The notes under the pieces were generated by a model. It made no database searches, had not been told where the DNA came from, and worked only from the letters and a program-made list of their open reading frames with translations. Positions 25,623-33,168 of a DNA stretch of 55,395 nucleotides are shown one piece after another. Origin of the DNA: Lachnospiraceae bacterium (GTDB taxonomy: Bacteria > Bacillota > Clostridia > Lachnospirales > Lachnospiraceae); NCBI GenBank assembly GCA_900768755.1, contig CAAGDV010000035.1, positions 1 to 55,395 on the forward strand, in the 5' to 3' direction. Positions within the stretch are counted from its first letter, which is position 1. Every line of letters begins with the position of its first letter. The position numbers and the translations under genes are program-made.

Positions 25623-26474
25623 CTATTTACGCAGTATTCCGATTCCGATGAGTCCGGGACCTGTATGTATCGCCATGCTCGCCGTAATCTGCTTATCGAC
25701 AACAATCTTTCCGTTGGGAATCGCCCCAGTGAGTACCGTTCTCATCTGATCTGCCGTGTCCGCGGCATCACCGTTCATAAGCGCCATGTCAACAACATCA
25801 TCTTTGGCGAATTCGGATACGGCATCCATGAGTTTGCTCATTCCCTTCACCGAACCTCTTATCTTGGCGACCGTGTAGTACACGCCCTTCTCGTTGCAGG
25901 AGATAATCGGTTTCAGATTGAGCGCTTTTCCTACAATGGCAACTGCCGGATTGATTCTTCCGCCCTTTCGCAGGTAATCCAGTGTATCCATATAGAAAAA
26001 CACCTTGGAATCATATCTCTTCTTCTCAAGCCCGGCAACAACATCGCCAAAGCTTGCGCCTGTCGCAAGCTGCTCTGCCGCCCACAGCGCCAAAAGTCCC
26101 GCGCCGATTGAAATGTTGCGGCTGTCAAAAGCATACGTATTCACATCCTCAATCTCATCAAAGGTCGTTGATACCGTATTAAAGGTTCCGCTGAGTCCGC
26201 TTGATATCGTAATTGCTATTACATTCTCGTAACCGCACGCTTTGATATCCTCCACCACATCAATAACCTCCTGCATATTGGGAGTCGATGTCTTGGGGAT
26301 AATCTCGGAAAATCTCTCATACACAGTCATCGGGTCAATGTCAAGGCCGTCCGAATATATATCATTGCCATATATAACCTTCAAATGAAGTACCTTGATA
26401 TCGTACTTCTGAAGCAATTCTCCGGGAATGTCACAGCCGGAATCCACCATTATCGCCGTCTTTGAATCGTTCAT
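25623..26474 (-). CDS. DegV-family fatty-acid-binding protein
   Basis: A 283-residue DegV (FakB-type) protein that binds a single fatty acid and presents it to the FakA kinase. N-terminal TAIMVDSGCDIPGELL and the TSTPN segment (phosphate/fatty-acid contacts), plus ITISSGLSGTFN and the lower domain with GPGLIGIGI, are characteristic. No fakA is nearby. It has its own consensus-like promoter with a perfect palindrome at the start of the leader, suggesting a dedicated repressor. It ends against a structured bidirectional terminator. Confidence 0.92.
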   Translation of the reverse strand: MNDSKTAIMVDSGCDIPGELLQKYDIKVLHLKVIYGNDIYSDGLDIDPMTVYERFSEIIPKTSTPNMQEVIDVVEDIKACGYENVIAITISSGLSGTFNTVSTTFDEIEDVNTYAFDSRNISIGAGLLALWAAEQLATGASFGDVVAGLEKKRYDSKVFFYMDTLDYLRKGGRINPAVAIVGKALNLKPIISCNEKGVYYTVAKIRGSVKGMSKLMDAVSEFAKDDVVDMALMNGDAADTADQMRTVLTGAIPNGKIVVDKQITASMAIHTGPGLIGIGILRK

Positions 26475-26491
26475 ATCCGTCTCCTTAACAC

Positions 26492-26508
26492 GTAGTATTC
26501 AATACTAC
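26492..26508 (-). promoter_or_regulatory. Palindrome in the degV leader (candidate operator)
   Basis: A 17-base sequence, GTAGTATTCAATACTAC, is perfectly symmetric around its centre. It starts about eight bases after the -10 box and ends just before the AAGGAGACGG ribosome site, so it could be a repressor site or a leader hairpin. Confidence 0.6.
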
Positions 26509-26515
26509 ATATCAG

Positions 26516-26544
26516 AGTATATGTCACGCTAATACATATGTCAA
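26516..26544 (-). promoter_or_regulatory. degV promoter
   Basis: Minus-strand TTGACA (26539-26544), a 17-base spacer and TATACT (26516-26521). The spacer contains ACATATGT-like repeats that recur on both sides of the -10. Confidence 0.75.
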
Positions 26545-26610
26545 TAAGTTTATATTTATTTATTAAAATTTATATTTTCTTTATAATTGAATACCTTTTC
26601 CGCGGCATTT

Positions 26611-27708
26611 TTATATCAGCTTAATAAGATTTTTGACGGAAAAAATTTTCTTTCTGCGGTAGAGCCCCGCCATCCTCGCAAAATTTTCCTCCGAATGTTC
26701 GAGTTCTCGGGAATACAGATGGGCGGCGTCAACCCTCTCGGCAAAGGAAAGTTCTCCGCCGTTCTTTTTTTGCAATGCCATGTGGCAGTGGATAATCATG
26801 AGGGTTCCGACCACGGCTGTTTTGGCCTTGGTGAGCACGTCCCTGTCCATGCAGGCTTTAAGAAAATACCTGTACACAAAATATACCAGAATATTTTCGT
26901 ACTCCCCGGCATACTCTCCGGTAATAGCCATGGCATCGGCATAATCGTTTTCAGCGTACATTTTTTCGCAGTCTCGGTACAAGTCCACCCACTCTTTTTT
27001 GATAATCACCTGCTTAAGATAATGCTTCCAGATATTCAGATACGCCTTGGAATTCTCCTTAAATCTTCCCGCAGTCTCTCCCGGAACATACTCTTTTACA
27101 TATTCTTTAATTCTGTCGGGGTCGTTTATATATCTCTGGACGCCCTCCGAAAAGCACAGAAGATTAATCATCCTGCTGCGGATGTCAGACTTTTCGTCCG
27201 TCACGATTTCGTACGCCTTCTCCCGCGCTTTTGTCAAAGCCAGATACAGCATTCCGTCAATACTGTTTAGGGAAAAAGTTGCATCCGAATCCTCTCGTTC
27301 CGAAAACTGTGCCGTGCCCTCATGCGAAAGGATTATCTCCGCCGCGGTTATGCAGGATAAGGCAATCCCGATCTCCCGCACATTGCCGTACTCCGTGGTG
27401 TAGCGCGGATACTGCTCGCATGTCACGCACAGCGCATCCTCCCCAAGCTCCGTGTACAAATCGCAAAGATTACAGTCGTTTAAGAACGGGCATCTGCCGT
27501 CCTCCCTTATTCGAAACTGCCCTTCCGCGCCTTTTTTTGCGTCAACCATAACCGACTTAAGGCGGTCGCCGAAAGGTCCTGTGATTGTTTTGTAATAGGC
27601 AAAAGAGCGGTCGTCCACATCGACCTGCCAGCCCGCGCAGCACGTGTCCGTGCACTTATCCGCTATACATTTAAACTGCTCGTAATAATCGGGTGTTCTG
27701 ATTAACAT
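26611..27708 (-). CDS. fliB: Flagellin lysine-N-methylase (FliB family)
   Basis: A 365-residue member of the FliB family, which methylates surface lysines of flagellin. The N-terminal cysteine cluster (FKCIADKCTDTCCAGW) and a second cluster (CPFLNDCNLCDLYTEL...CVTCEQYPR) are the family hallmark and probably bind a metal or Fe-S centre. The C-terminal half is helical and basic. No flagellar gene is in the window, and FliB-like genes are often found away from flagellar loci in Clostridia, so the substrate is uncertain. It is divergent from the DUF4317 gene. Confidence 0.85.
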   Translation of the reverse strand: MLIRTPDYYEQFKCIADKCTDTCCAGWQVDVDDRSFAYYKTITGPFGDRLKSVMVDAKKGAEGQFRIREDGRCPFLNDCNLCDLYTELGEDALCVTCEQYPRYTTEYGNVREIGIALSCITAAEIILSHEGTAQFSEREDSDATFSLNSIDGMLYLALTKAREKAYEIVTDEKSDIRSRMINLLCFSEGVQRYINDPDRIKEYVKEYVPGETAGRFKENSKAYLNIWKHYLKQVIIKKEWVDLYRDCEKMYAENDYADAMAITGEYAGEYENILVYFVYRYFLKACMDRDVLTKAKTAVVGTLMIIHCHMALQKKNGGELSFAERVDAAHLYSRELEHSEENFARMAGLYRRKKIFSVKNLIKLI

Positions 27709-27819
27709 AATTTTTGACCTCTTGTTTGAAACCGGTTACTGTGGTATCATATCTCTGCAAACGGCGCAAAAAATACCACGCCATCAGTATACCATATTTT
27801 TACGGAATAGGTGAAATTT

Positions 27820-28947
27820 ATGAATAAAAAAGAGATAACCGAAATCAAAAAGCTTTTTACCGACAAAAAATGCTGCATCCAGCGGATTTGCGGTTGCTAT
27901 GTTGACGCCAACAAGGAGAAGGTGACAACCTTTAAGGAGGCATTTCTGTCCCTGACCGACGCGGAAATATACAAATATTTTACGCTTTTCCGCTCAACGC
28001 TTTCGGGCACGGTCGGCAAAAATCTTTTGAACATGGAATTTCCGCTTGAGACCGAAACAGAGGGCGGAAGTCAGGAATTTTTGATGAAGGTTCGCGACAG
28101 CGAGCTTAAAGACGATGACCTTCTGGAGCAGTTCTATAACAAAATAATTGACAATTACATATACGGGGAGAATTACCTGATACTGTTGATTTACGCCGCC
28201 TACGATGTGCCGGCAAAGGGTTCGGACAACATCACAATGGAGGATTCTTCAGACTATGTGTACAGCCACATTTTGTGCTCAATCTGCCCCGTGAAGCTGT
28301 CAAAAGAAGGGCTTTGCTACAACGAGAGTACCAATGCAATCGAGACCAGAATACGCGACTGGCTGGTTGAAGCCCCTGCCCACGGTTTCCTTTTTCCGGC
28401 ATTCAATGACCGCAACTCCGACATACACAATATTTTGTACTTTTCACATAATGCAGAAAACATATGCCCTGAATTTATTGACGGAATGCTCGGATGCGTC
28501 ACTCCGATGACCTCAAAGAACCAGAAGAATACTTTTACCGGGCTGATAACCGATGTTCTGGGAGACGACTGCAGCTTTGAGACGGTAAAAAACATACATG
28601 ACAATATGGCGGCTTTTGTCGAGGAGCGCAAAGAACTTCCCGAGCCCGTGGTTTTTGACAAGGCCGATGTCAAAAAGATTCTCTCCACCAGCGGGGTCGC
28701 CGAGGAAAGCATTGAAAGATTTGAAGCGGAATTTGACGAGACCGTCGGAAGCCGCAACAGCTTTATGGCAACAAACGTTGTCAATTCAAGAACCTTTGAG
28801 ATAAAGGCGCCGGATGTAGTAATAAAGGTCGCTCCCGACAGGACCGACCTTATTGAGACAAAAGAAATCGACGGAAGGCGTTTTCTTCTCATCGAGATTA
28901 CCGACAAAGTTGAAGTCAACGGCATTACGGTAACCAACTACCACTGA
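27820..28947 (+). CDS. DUF4317 family protein
   Basis: A soluble 375-residue protein of unknown function, matching the DUF4317 family seen widely in Lachnospiraceae (start MNKKEITEIKKLFTDKKC, CCIQRICGCYVD). No membrane segment or catalytic motif is recognised. The ATG at 27820 has GGTGA six bases upstream; an in-frame GTG lies three codons earlier. The stop codon region overlaps the end of the convergent (p)ppGpp synthetase gene by ten bases, so the two transcripts must overlap. Confidence 0.88.
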   Translation: MNKKEITEIKKLFTDKKCCIQRICGCYVDANKEKVTTFKEAFLSLTDAEIYKYFTLFRSTLSGTVGKNLLNMEFPLETETEGGSQEFLMKVRDSELKDDDLLEQFYNKIIDNYIYGENYLILLIYAAYDVPAKGSDNITMEDSSDYVYSHILCSICPVKLSKEGLCYNESTNAIETRIRDWLVEAPAHGFLFPAFNDRNSDIHNILYFSHNAENICPEFIDGMLGCVTPMTSKNQKNTFTGLITDVLGDDCSFETVKNIHDNMAAFVEERKELPEPVVFDKADVKKILSTSGVAEESIERFEAEFDETVGSRNSFMATNVVNSRTFEIKAPDVVIKVAPDRTDLIETKEIDGRRFLLIEITDKVEVNGITVTNYH

Positions 28948-29624
28948 TCATAATCGAAACGGCCCGCGATGCTCTGCATCTGCTCATCGGCCATCGCCAT
29001 AAGGTCCGCGCATTCCTTGAGTTTGTTCTGATCCTCAAGCGTGAATTCGCGGTCCTTTTTGTATCTGAGCTGGTGCTCCGTGCTCGCCCAGAAATTCATC
29101 GCAATCGTCCTTATCTGGATTTCTACAGGAATCTGCCTTGTCTCGGATGAAAGCGACACCTCCACAAGCACTATAAGATGGAGGCTTCTGTAGCCGTTAT
29201 CCTTGGGATTTTTTATGTAATCCTTGACCTCCACCAGCTGGATATCCTTCTGTGACAAAAGCATCTTGGCAATAAAATACACATCCTGGATAAAAGGGCA
29301 GATTACCCGGACGCCTGCAATGTCAAAAATATTCGTTGTCATGGAGCTGAACGTAACATCAAGGCCCCTGACTTTGAGCTTGCGCAGAATACTCTCCTGC
29401 GACTTTACCCTGCTTTTCACATTCTCAATCGGATTGCGGTCATTGCTGAACTGGAATTCCTTCTTCAGAATCTCAAGCCGCGATTCAATCTGAAGAATCG
29501 CCGCCTCGTAAAGAAACATCAGCTGCCTGAAGCTGCTCTCAAAAGACAGGAAATCACTCACTGCGGGTGCCATGTTTTCGCTAAAACCGATGTCCGGCAT
29601 ACCATTCTTCATATCTTCATCCAT
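28938..29624 (-). CDS. Small alarmone synthetase (RelQ-like, RelA/SpoT domain)
   Basis: Transfers pyrophosphate from ATP to GDP/GTP to make (p)ppGpp. The 228 residues contain only the synthetase domain. RVKSQESILRKL, DIAGVRVICPFI, DYIKNPKDNGYRSLH with the conserved YRSLH, and VEIQIRTIAMNFWAS-EHQLRYK match the RelQ/YjbM class, with no hydrolase or TGS/ACT parts. The ATG at 29624 is chosen because it lies just after the EAL gene stop with AAGGTTGGTG upstream. It is the last gene of a unit that also encodes a c-di-GMP phosphodiesterase. Confidence 0.92.
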   Translation of the reverse strand: MDEDMKNGMPDIGFSENMAPAVSDFLSFESSFRQLMFLYEAAILQIESRLEILKKEFQFSNDRNPIENVKSRVKSQESILRKLKVRGLDVTFSSMTTNIFDIAGVRVICPFIQDVYFIAKMLLSQKDIQLVEVKDYIKNPKDNGYRSLHLIVLVEVSLSSETRQIPVEIQIRTIAMNFWASTEHQLRYKKDREFTLEDQNKLKECADLMAMADEQMQSIAGRFDYDQW

Positions 29625-29637
29625 AGTATCACCAACC

Positions 29638-31587
29638 TTACATTCTCCGCTCAAAGTCTGCTACAGGCATGGGCTTGGCAAAATAAAATCCCTGTATCAT
29701 ATCGCAGCCCTGGCTTGCAAGGAAATCAACCTGTTCTTTCTTCTCGATTCCCTCGGCAACAATCTTCATATCAAGCTGTTTTGCCAGCCGGATTGCCTCA
29801 GACACCACGATATCTCCGCGTTCTTTTGCGTTATCTCCCCTGAAAAATTCGCCGTCCAGCTTCAAAATATCAAGCGGCAGCTCCTTTAACGAATTGAGCG
29901 ACGAGTAGCCAGCTCCGAAATCGTCCATTGAAATGATAAATCCGTAATCCTTCAGTCTGGAAACCGTTGCAAGCAGTTGTTCCTTGTCGTCAAAGAACGC
30001 GCTCTCCGTAAGTTCAAGCTCAATGCACTCATGAGGCGTTCCGTACGAATCAACTATCGAGCAGATATGTTCGGCAAGATCCTCGTGCAAAAAATGTATT
30101 CTCGACACATTTACGGAAACCGGGACAACATTTTTTCCCTGAGAAATCCATTGCGACTGCAACGCCGCAACATGGGCAATCATATAATCATCAAGCTTTG
30201 TGATAAAACCGTTCTCCTCAAAAATAGGAATAAACCTGTTGGGTGCAATAAAACCATCGGTCGGACTTATCCAGCGCACAAGTGCCTCCGCTCCGACCAG
30301 TTTCTCGTCCGCGGGACTGTATTTGGGTTGCAGATATACCTTAAACTCCTCGTTTGCAAGAGCATTTTCCATACGGTCCTCAACCCTGTGCTCCCAAAGC
30401 TGATTGTACATAATATCATCATTAAAAAATACAATCTGCGTGTTTCTGTTATCACTCACGGAAGAAGCCGCTGCCGCCGCATTGGTGTACAGATTGTTGA
30501 TTCCGAATCTGTATTCCGGATTGATGAAATACACCCCGACATGGTATGTAAGCCTGTGCTCTCCGCCCATTGCAGTCAAATCGGCAACAACTCTGTCCAG
30601 CCTCTCCTTACAGATATCCGGAGTATCGCACTGTATCAGCATGCCAAAGTCAGCGTGGGCATTGTGAGCCACCAGTTCTTTTCTTCCGATGCCTCCGCAG
30701 AGTATCCTGTCAATACGCTCAAGCAGTTCCTCTCCCTCATTGATTCCGTGGCATGCAACATAGCTTCGGTATTTGAGAAGCTTTACATCAACGAGCGCAT
30801 AATTTCTTTTGTACGCCCTTTTACTGAGAATCTTGTCACCGTGCGCCTCAAAATACGCCCAGTTGCGGCCTCCGGTAACCGTATCGGTATAGAAAAGTCT
30901 GGTCGTCTTTCTCTGCGAAACTATCGACACGATAACATTGATAAACGCTATAATAATCGGGAATGAAAAGAATATGCACATCATTCCGATTAGCATGACA
31001 AGGTACGCTACATCACGGTTGCGGATATCAAAACTGCTCCGGCTCACCAGGTACATTCCCGTATCTCCGATTTCATTCCGGCACCACAAAGACGCCCTGA
31101 TTTTGCCGTCAATATCGCCCGAGAGGGCCGACGCAACTATTCCGGAAGAATTAACCGAAAAATCCCCGCCGCTTACATCAATCAGGCTGTTCTCAAGCGT
31201 GTCCGCGTAAAAAACATAACTGTCAAAAATAACAATCTTAATACAGTTGTTCAAATCAGGGATATTCTCCGCATGCGCCTCAATCACGTTGTTGTCCGAA
31301 TCGCACAGAAGCATTGCGGTATCGGGAAAATTGTTATCCGCCAGATAATTGACAACCCCGTCAAGACTTCCTGTCTGCGCCCTGTACTCCTCGGCAATCT
31401 CTGCCGCCCTGCCCGCCTCATTGTGTATATCCACGGCCTTGTTTGACACAAGGAAGGCAAAAAACATCTGCACCGCCACAAACATGATGATGCCAAGCAC
31501 CATGCAAAGCGCTATAAAAATCACTATTGAGGGCCATATTCTTCTTTTCCGCAACCTCTGGATTCTTTTCTTCTTTTCTGTACTCAT
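29638..31587 (-). CDS. Membrane c-di-GMP phosphodiesterase (degenerate GGDEF-EAL)
   Basis: A 649-residue signalling protein. Two membrane helices (about 18-42 and 195-222) flank an extracytoplasmic sensor region. A GGDEF-like domain has lost its signature (reads AHADFG where GGDEF should be), so cyclase activity is not expected. The EAL domain is complete: AEALVRW, VNVSRIHF, ELTESAF, ISMDDFGAGYSS, LKLDGEFF and IVAEGIE contain the metal and catalytic residues. It should therefore hydrolyse c-di-GMP. It lies 2 bases after the DUF3737 gene and 13 bases before the (p)ppGpp synthetase. Confidence 0.92.
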   Translation of the reverse strand: MSTEKKKRIQRLRKRRIWPSIVIFIALCMVLGIIMFVAVQMFFAFLVSNKAVDIHNEAGRAAEIAEEYRAQTGSLDGVVNYLADNNFPDTAMLLCDSDNNVIEAHAENIPDLNNCIKIVIFDSYVFYADTLENSLIDVSGGDFSVNSSGIVASALSGDIDGKIRASLWCRNEIGDTGMYLVSRSSFDIRNRDVAYLVMLIGMMCIFFSFPIIIAFINVIVSIVSQRKTTRLFYTDTVTGGRNWAYFEAHGDKILSKRAYKRNYALVDVKLLKYRSYVACHGINEGEELLERIDRILCGGIGRKELVAHNAHADFGMLIQCDTPDICKERLDRVVADLTAMGGEHRLTYHVGVYFINPEYRFGINNLYTNAAAAASSVSDNRNTQIVFFNDDIMYNQLWEHRVEDRMENALANEEFKVYLQPKYSPADEKLVGAEALVRWISPTDGFIAPNRFIPIFEENGFITKLDDYMIAHVAALQSQWISQGKNVVPVSVNVSRIHFLHEDLAEHICSIVDSYGTPHECIELELTESAFFDDKEQLLATVSRLKDYGFIISMDDFGAGYSSLNSLKELPLDILKLDGEFFRGDNAKERGDIVVSEAIRLAKQLDMKIVAEGIEKKEQVDFLASQGCDMIQGFYFAKPMPVADFERRM

Positions 31588-31588
31588 A

Positions 31589-32437
31589 TTATTTCTCCCG
31601 AATGATTATCTCCCCGTTACACGGCATAACAGGGCGTTCCCTGATTACCTCTCCGACGCTGTCGGCAATGATTGTTCCCGACTTCGGATTTTTGACCGAA
31701 TCAATATGGCCCCTGACTTCGGCCCGGACATCCGAGTATTCAAAAGCGAGGTCGCACTCCTTCATCGTGCAGTTGATAAGACTTAAGTTCTCGCAGTAGC
31801 AAAGCGGCTGCGTCCCGATAATCTCACAGTCAATGAGTGTAAGGCCGTCCGAAAACCAGCCGAGATACTCTCCCTTTACAACGCTGTTGCGCACCGTAAC
31901 ATTCCGGCTGTGCCAGAACGCATCCTTTGTGTCAAGCACCGAATCCGCAATAACCACGTTATTCATATACTGGAAGGAGTATTTTCCCTTCATTCTGACA
32001 TTGTTAAGTGTCACATTGTCCGTATCAAAAAACACATACTCCGAGGTAATGTCCGTATCTTCCATGGTGATATTGTTGCTCTTCCAGCCGAATTCGGCTG
32101 AATTGATTGTGCTGTTCTTGATATGTATATCGTTGCACTCCCTGACGGCTTTGATGCCGCCTAACGTGCAGTCTTCAATATATCCGTCATTGGAATACCA
32201 GATTGCAGCCCTGGTACTCTCATCCATCTTCGAGCCGCTCATCCTAAAGCCCTTGACATGCCATAACGGATATCTCAATGAAAAGCTGCAGTCCTTAACC
32301 ATTATGTCGACCGCTTCCTTAAGGACCGACTCCCCGTCCGCCGGTCCGGCAAAAACACAGTCCGTAATGTCGCAGTCCGTTGCATTGTAAAGCGCCCGCT
32401 CCTCGTCAAACTGCATATTATGTATAGTCTCTCTCAT
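31589..32437 (-). CDS. DUF3737 family right-handed beta-helix protein
   Basis: A 282-residue protein built of short repeats of the type N-x-T-x-x-[DN]-[CS]-x-[IV] (for example NITMEDTDITSE, NVTLNNVRMKG, NVTVRNSVVKG), typical of a parallel beta-helix. It matches DUF3737, whose biochemical role is unknown; no signal peptide is seen. The start follows GGAG eight bases upstream. It lies between the acetyltransferase and the EAL gene, so co-expression with nucleotide signalling is likely. Beta-helices often bind or process polysaccharides, but no catalytic triad is visible. Confidence 0.88.
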   Translation of the reverse strand: MRETIHNMQFDEERALYNATDCDITDCVFAGPADGESVLKEAVDIMVKDCSFSLRYPLWHVKGFRMSGSKMDESTRAAIWYSNDGYIEDCTLGGIKAVRECNDIHIKNSTINSAEFGWKSNNITMEDTDITSEYVFFDTDNVTLNNVRMKGKYSFQYMNNVVIADSVLDTKDAFWHSRNVTVRNSVVKGEYLGWFSDGLTLIDCEIIGTQPLCYCENLSLINCTMKECDLAFEYSDVRAEVRGHIDSVKNPKSGTIIADSVGEVIRERPVMPCNGEIIIREK

Positions 32438-32458
32438 TGCTGCATCTCCAATCTGTAT

Positions 32459-33028
32459 TCACCTGTGAAAAACAGGCTTTTTAAGAGGCTTGGGCTCATC
32501 GGGATAATCTGAAAGTATTTTCTCCATCCACACCATATCGTACCACCTGCCGTATTTGTATCCGCAACGGTGGAAATGCGCCGTGCACTTAAATCCCATC
32601 TTCTCATGGAAAAATACGCTGCCGTTTGTGAGATACTCATCTTCGCAGTCGCCGGCATAGGCAATGCACGCGTTCACATTGATTACTCCCATCTCACGCA
32701 AATCCCTGCAAAGCACAGTGTAAAGCAATCTGCCTATTCCGCACCCATGCATGTCATGCCTGACATATATTGATGTCTCGACCGCCCAGTTGTACGCCGC
32801 CCGCTCCTTAAAACGCGAGGCGTAAGCATATCCTATGGGCGTGTCGTCCAGAAAAGCAATGATATAAGGGTACCGGTCCGTAATCGCGCTTATGCGCCCG
32901 CGAAAATCACTGACCGTCGGAACCTCATATTCAAATGTAATTGCCGTGTTCTGCACATAGTATGCATATATGTCCAAAAGCATTTCTGCGTCATCGGCAG
33001 TTGCCGTTCTCAATGTTATTGTATTCAT
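32459..33028 (-). CDS. GNAT N-acetyltransferase (phosphinothricin acetyltransferase-like)
   Basis: A 189-residue acetyl-CoA-dependent N-acetyltransferase. Pat-family traits are visible: ITLRTATADDAEMLLDIYAYYVQNT at the start, an acetyl-CoA loop region around HDMHGCGIGRLLYTVL, and a late HEKMGFKCTAHFHRCGYKYGRW segment. This subgroup acetylates small amine substrates such as amino acid analogues; the native substrate is unknown. The ATG is two bases after the stop of a 45-residue coding sequence that begins at the ABC-F stop. Confidence 0.88.
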   Translation of the reverse strand: MNTITLRTATADDAEMLLDIYAYYVQNTAITFEYEVPTVSDFRGRISAITDRYPYIIAFLDDTPIGYAYASRFKERAAYNWAVETSIYVRHDMHGCGIGRLLYTVLCRDLREMGVINVNACIAYAGDCEDEYLTNGSVFFHEKMGFKCTAHFHRCGYKYGRWYDMVWMEKILSDYPDEPKPLKKPVFHR

Positions 33029-33030
33029 TC

Positions 33031-33168
33031 TTATCTCCGTCTGTGACCTCTTTTGTGCCTTGTTCTCATACCACGATTATAATCCTTTTTCACGGCACGC
33101 ACAATAAGCAATGCCGCCAGAATTTTCACGGCGAGACTGACTGCTTTGGTCCCGGTCTCAGCTTTCAT
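33031..33168 (-). CDS. 45-residue single-helix membrane peptide
   Basis: A short coding sequence exactly fills the gap between the ABC-F gene and the acetyltransferase. Its ATG overlaps the ABC-F stop (TAATG) with AGGATGG upstream, and its stop lies two bases before the next start. The product begins MKAETGTKAVSLAVKILAAL, has one hydrophobic helix (about 9-24) and a strongly basic tail (RTRHKRGHRRR). The family is not recognised. Support is positional (both junctions are tight) and compositional; no homologue has been checked. Confidence 0.5.
   Translation of the reverse strand: MKAETGTKAVSLAVKILAALLIVRAVKKDYNRGMRTRHKRGHRRR

Noticed and set aside
27709..27819. Promoters between fliB and the DUF4317 gene
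   Set aside because: Candidate boxes (TTGAAA with TATCTC on plus) are weak, and a GTGGTAT/ATACCAC repeat is present but not clearly placed, so no feature was called.
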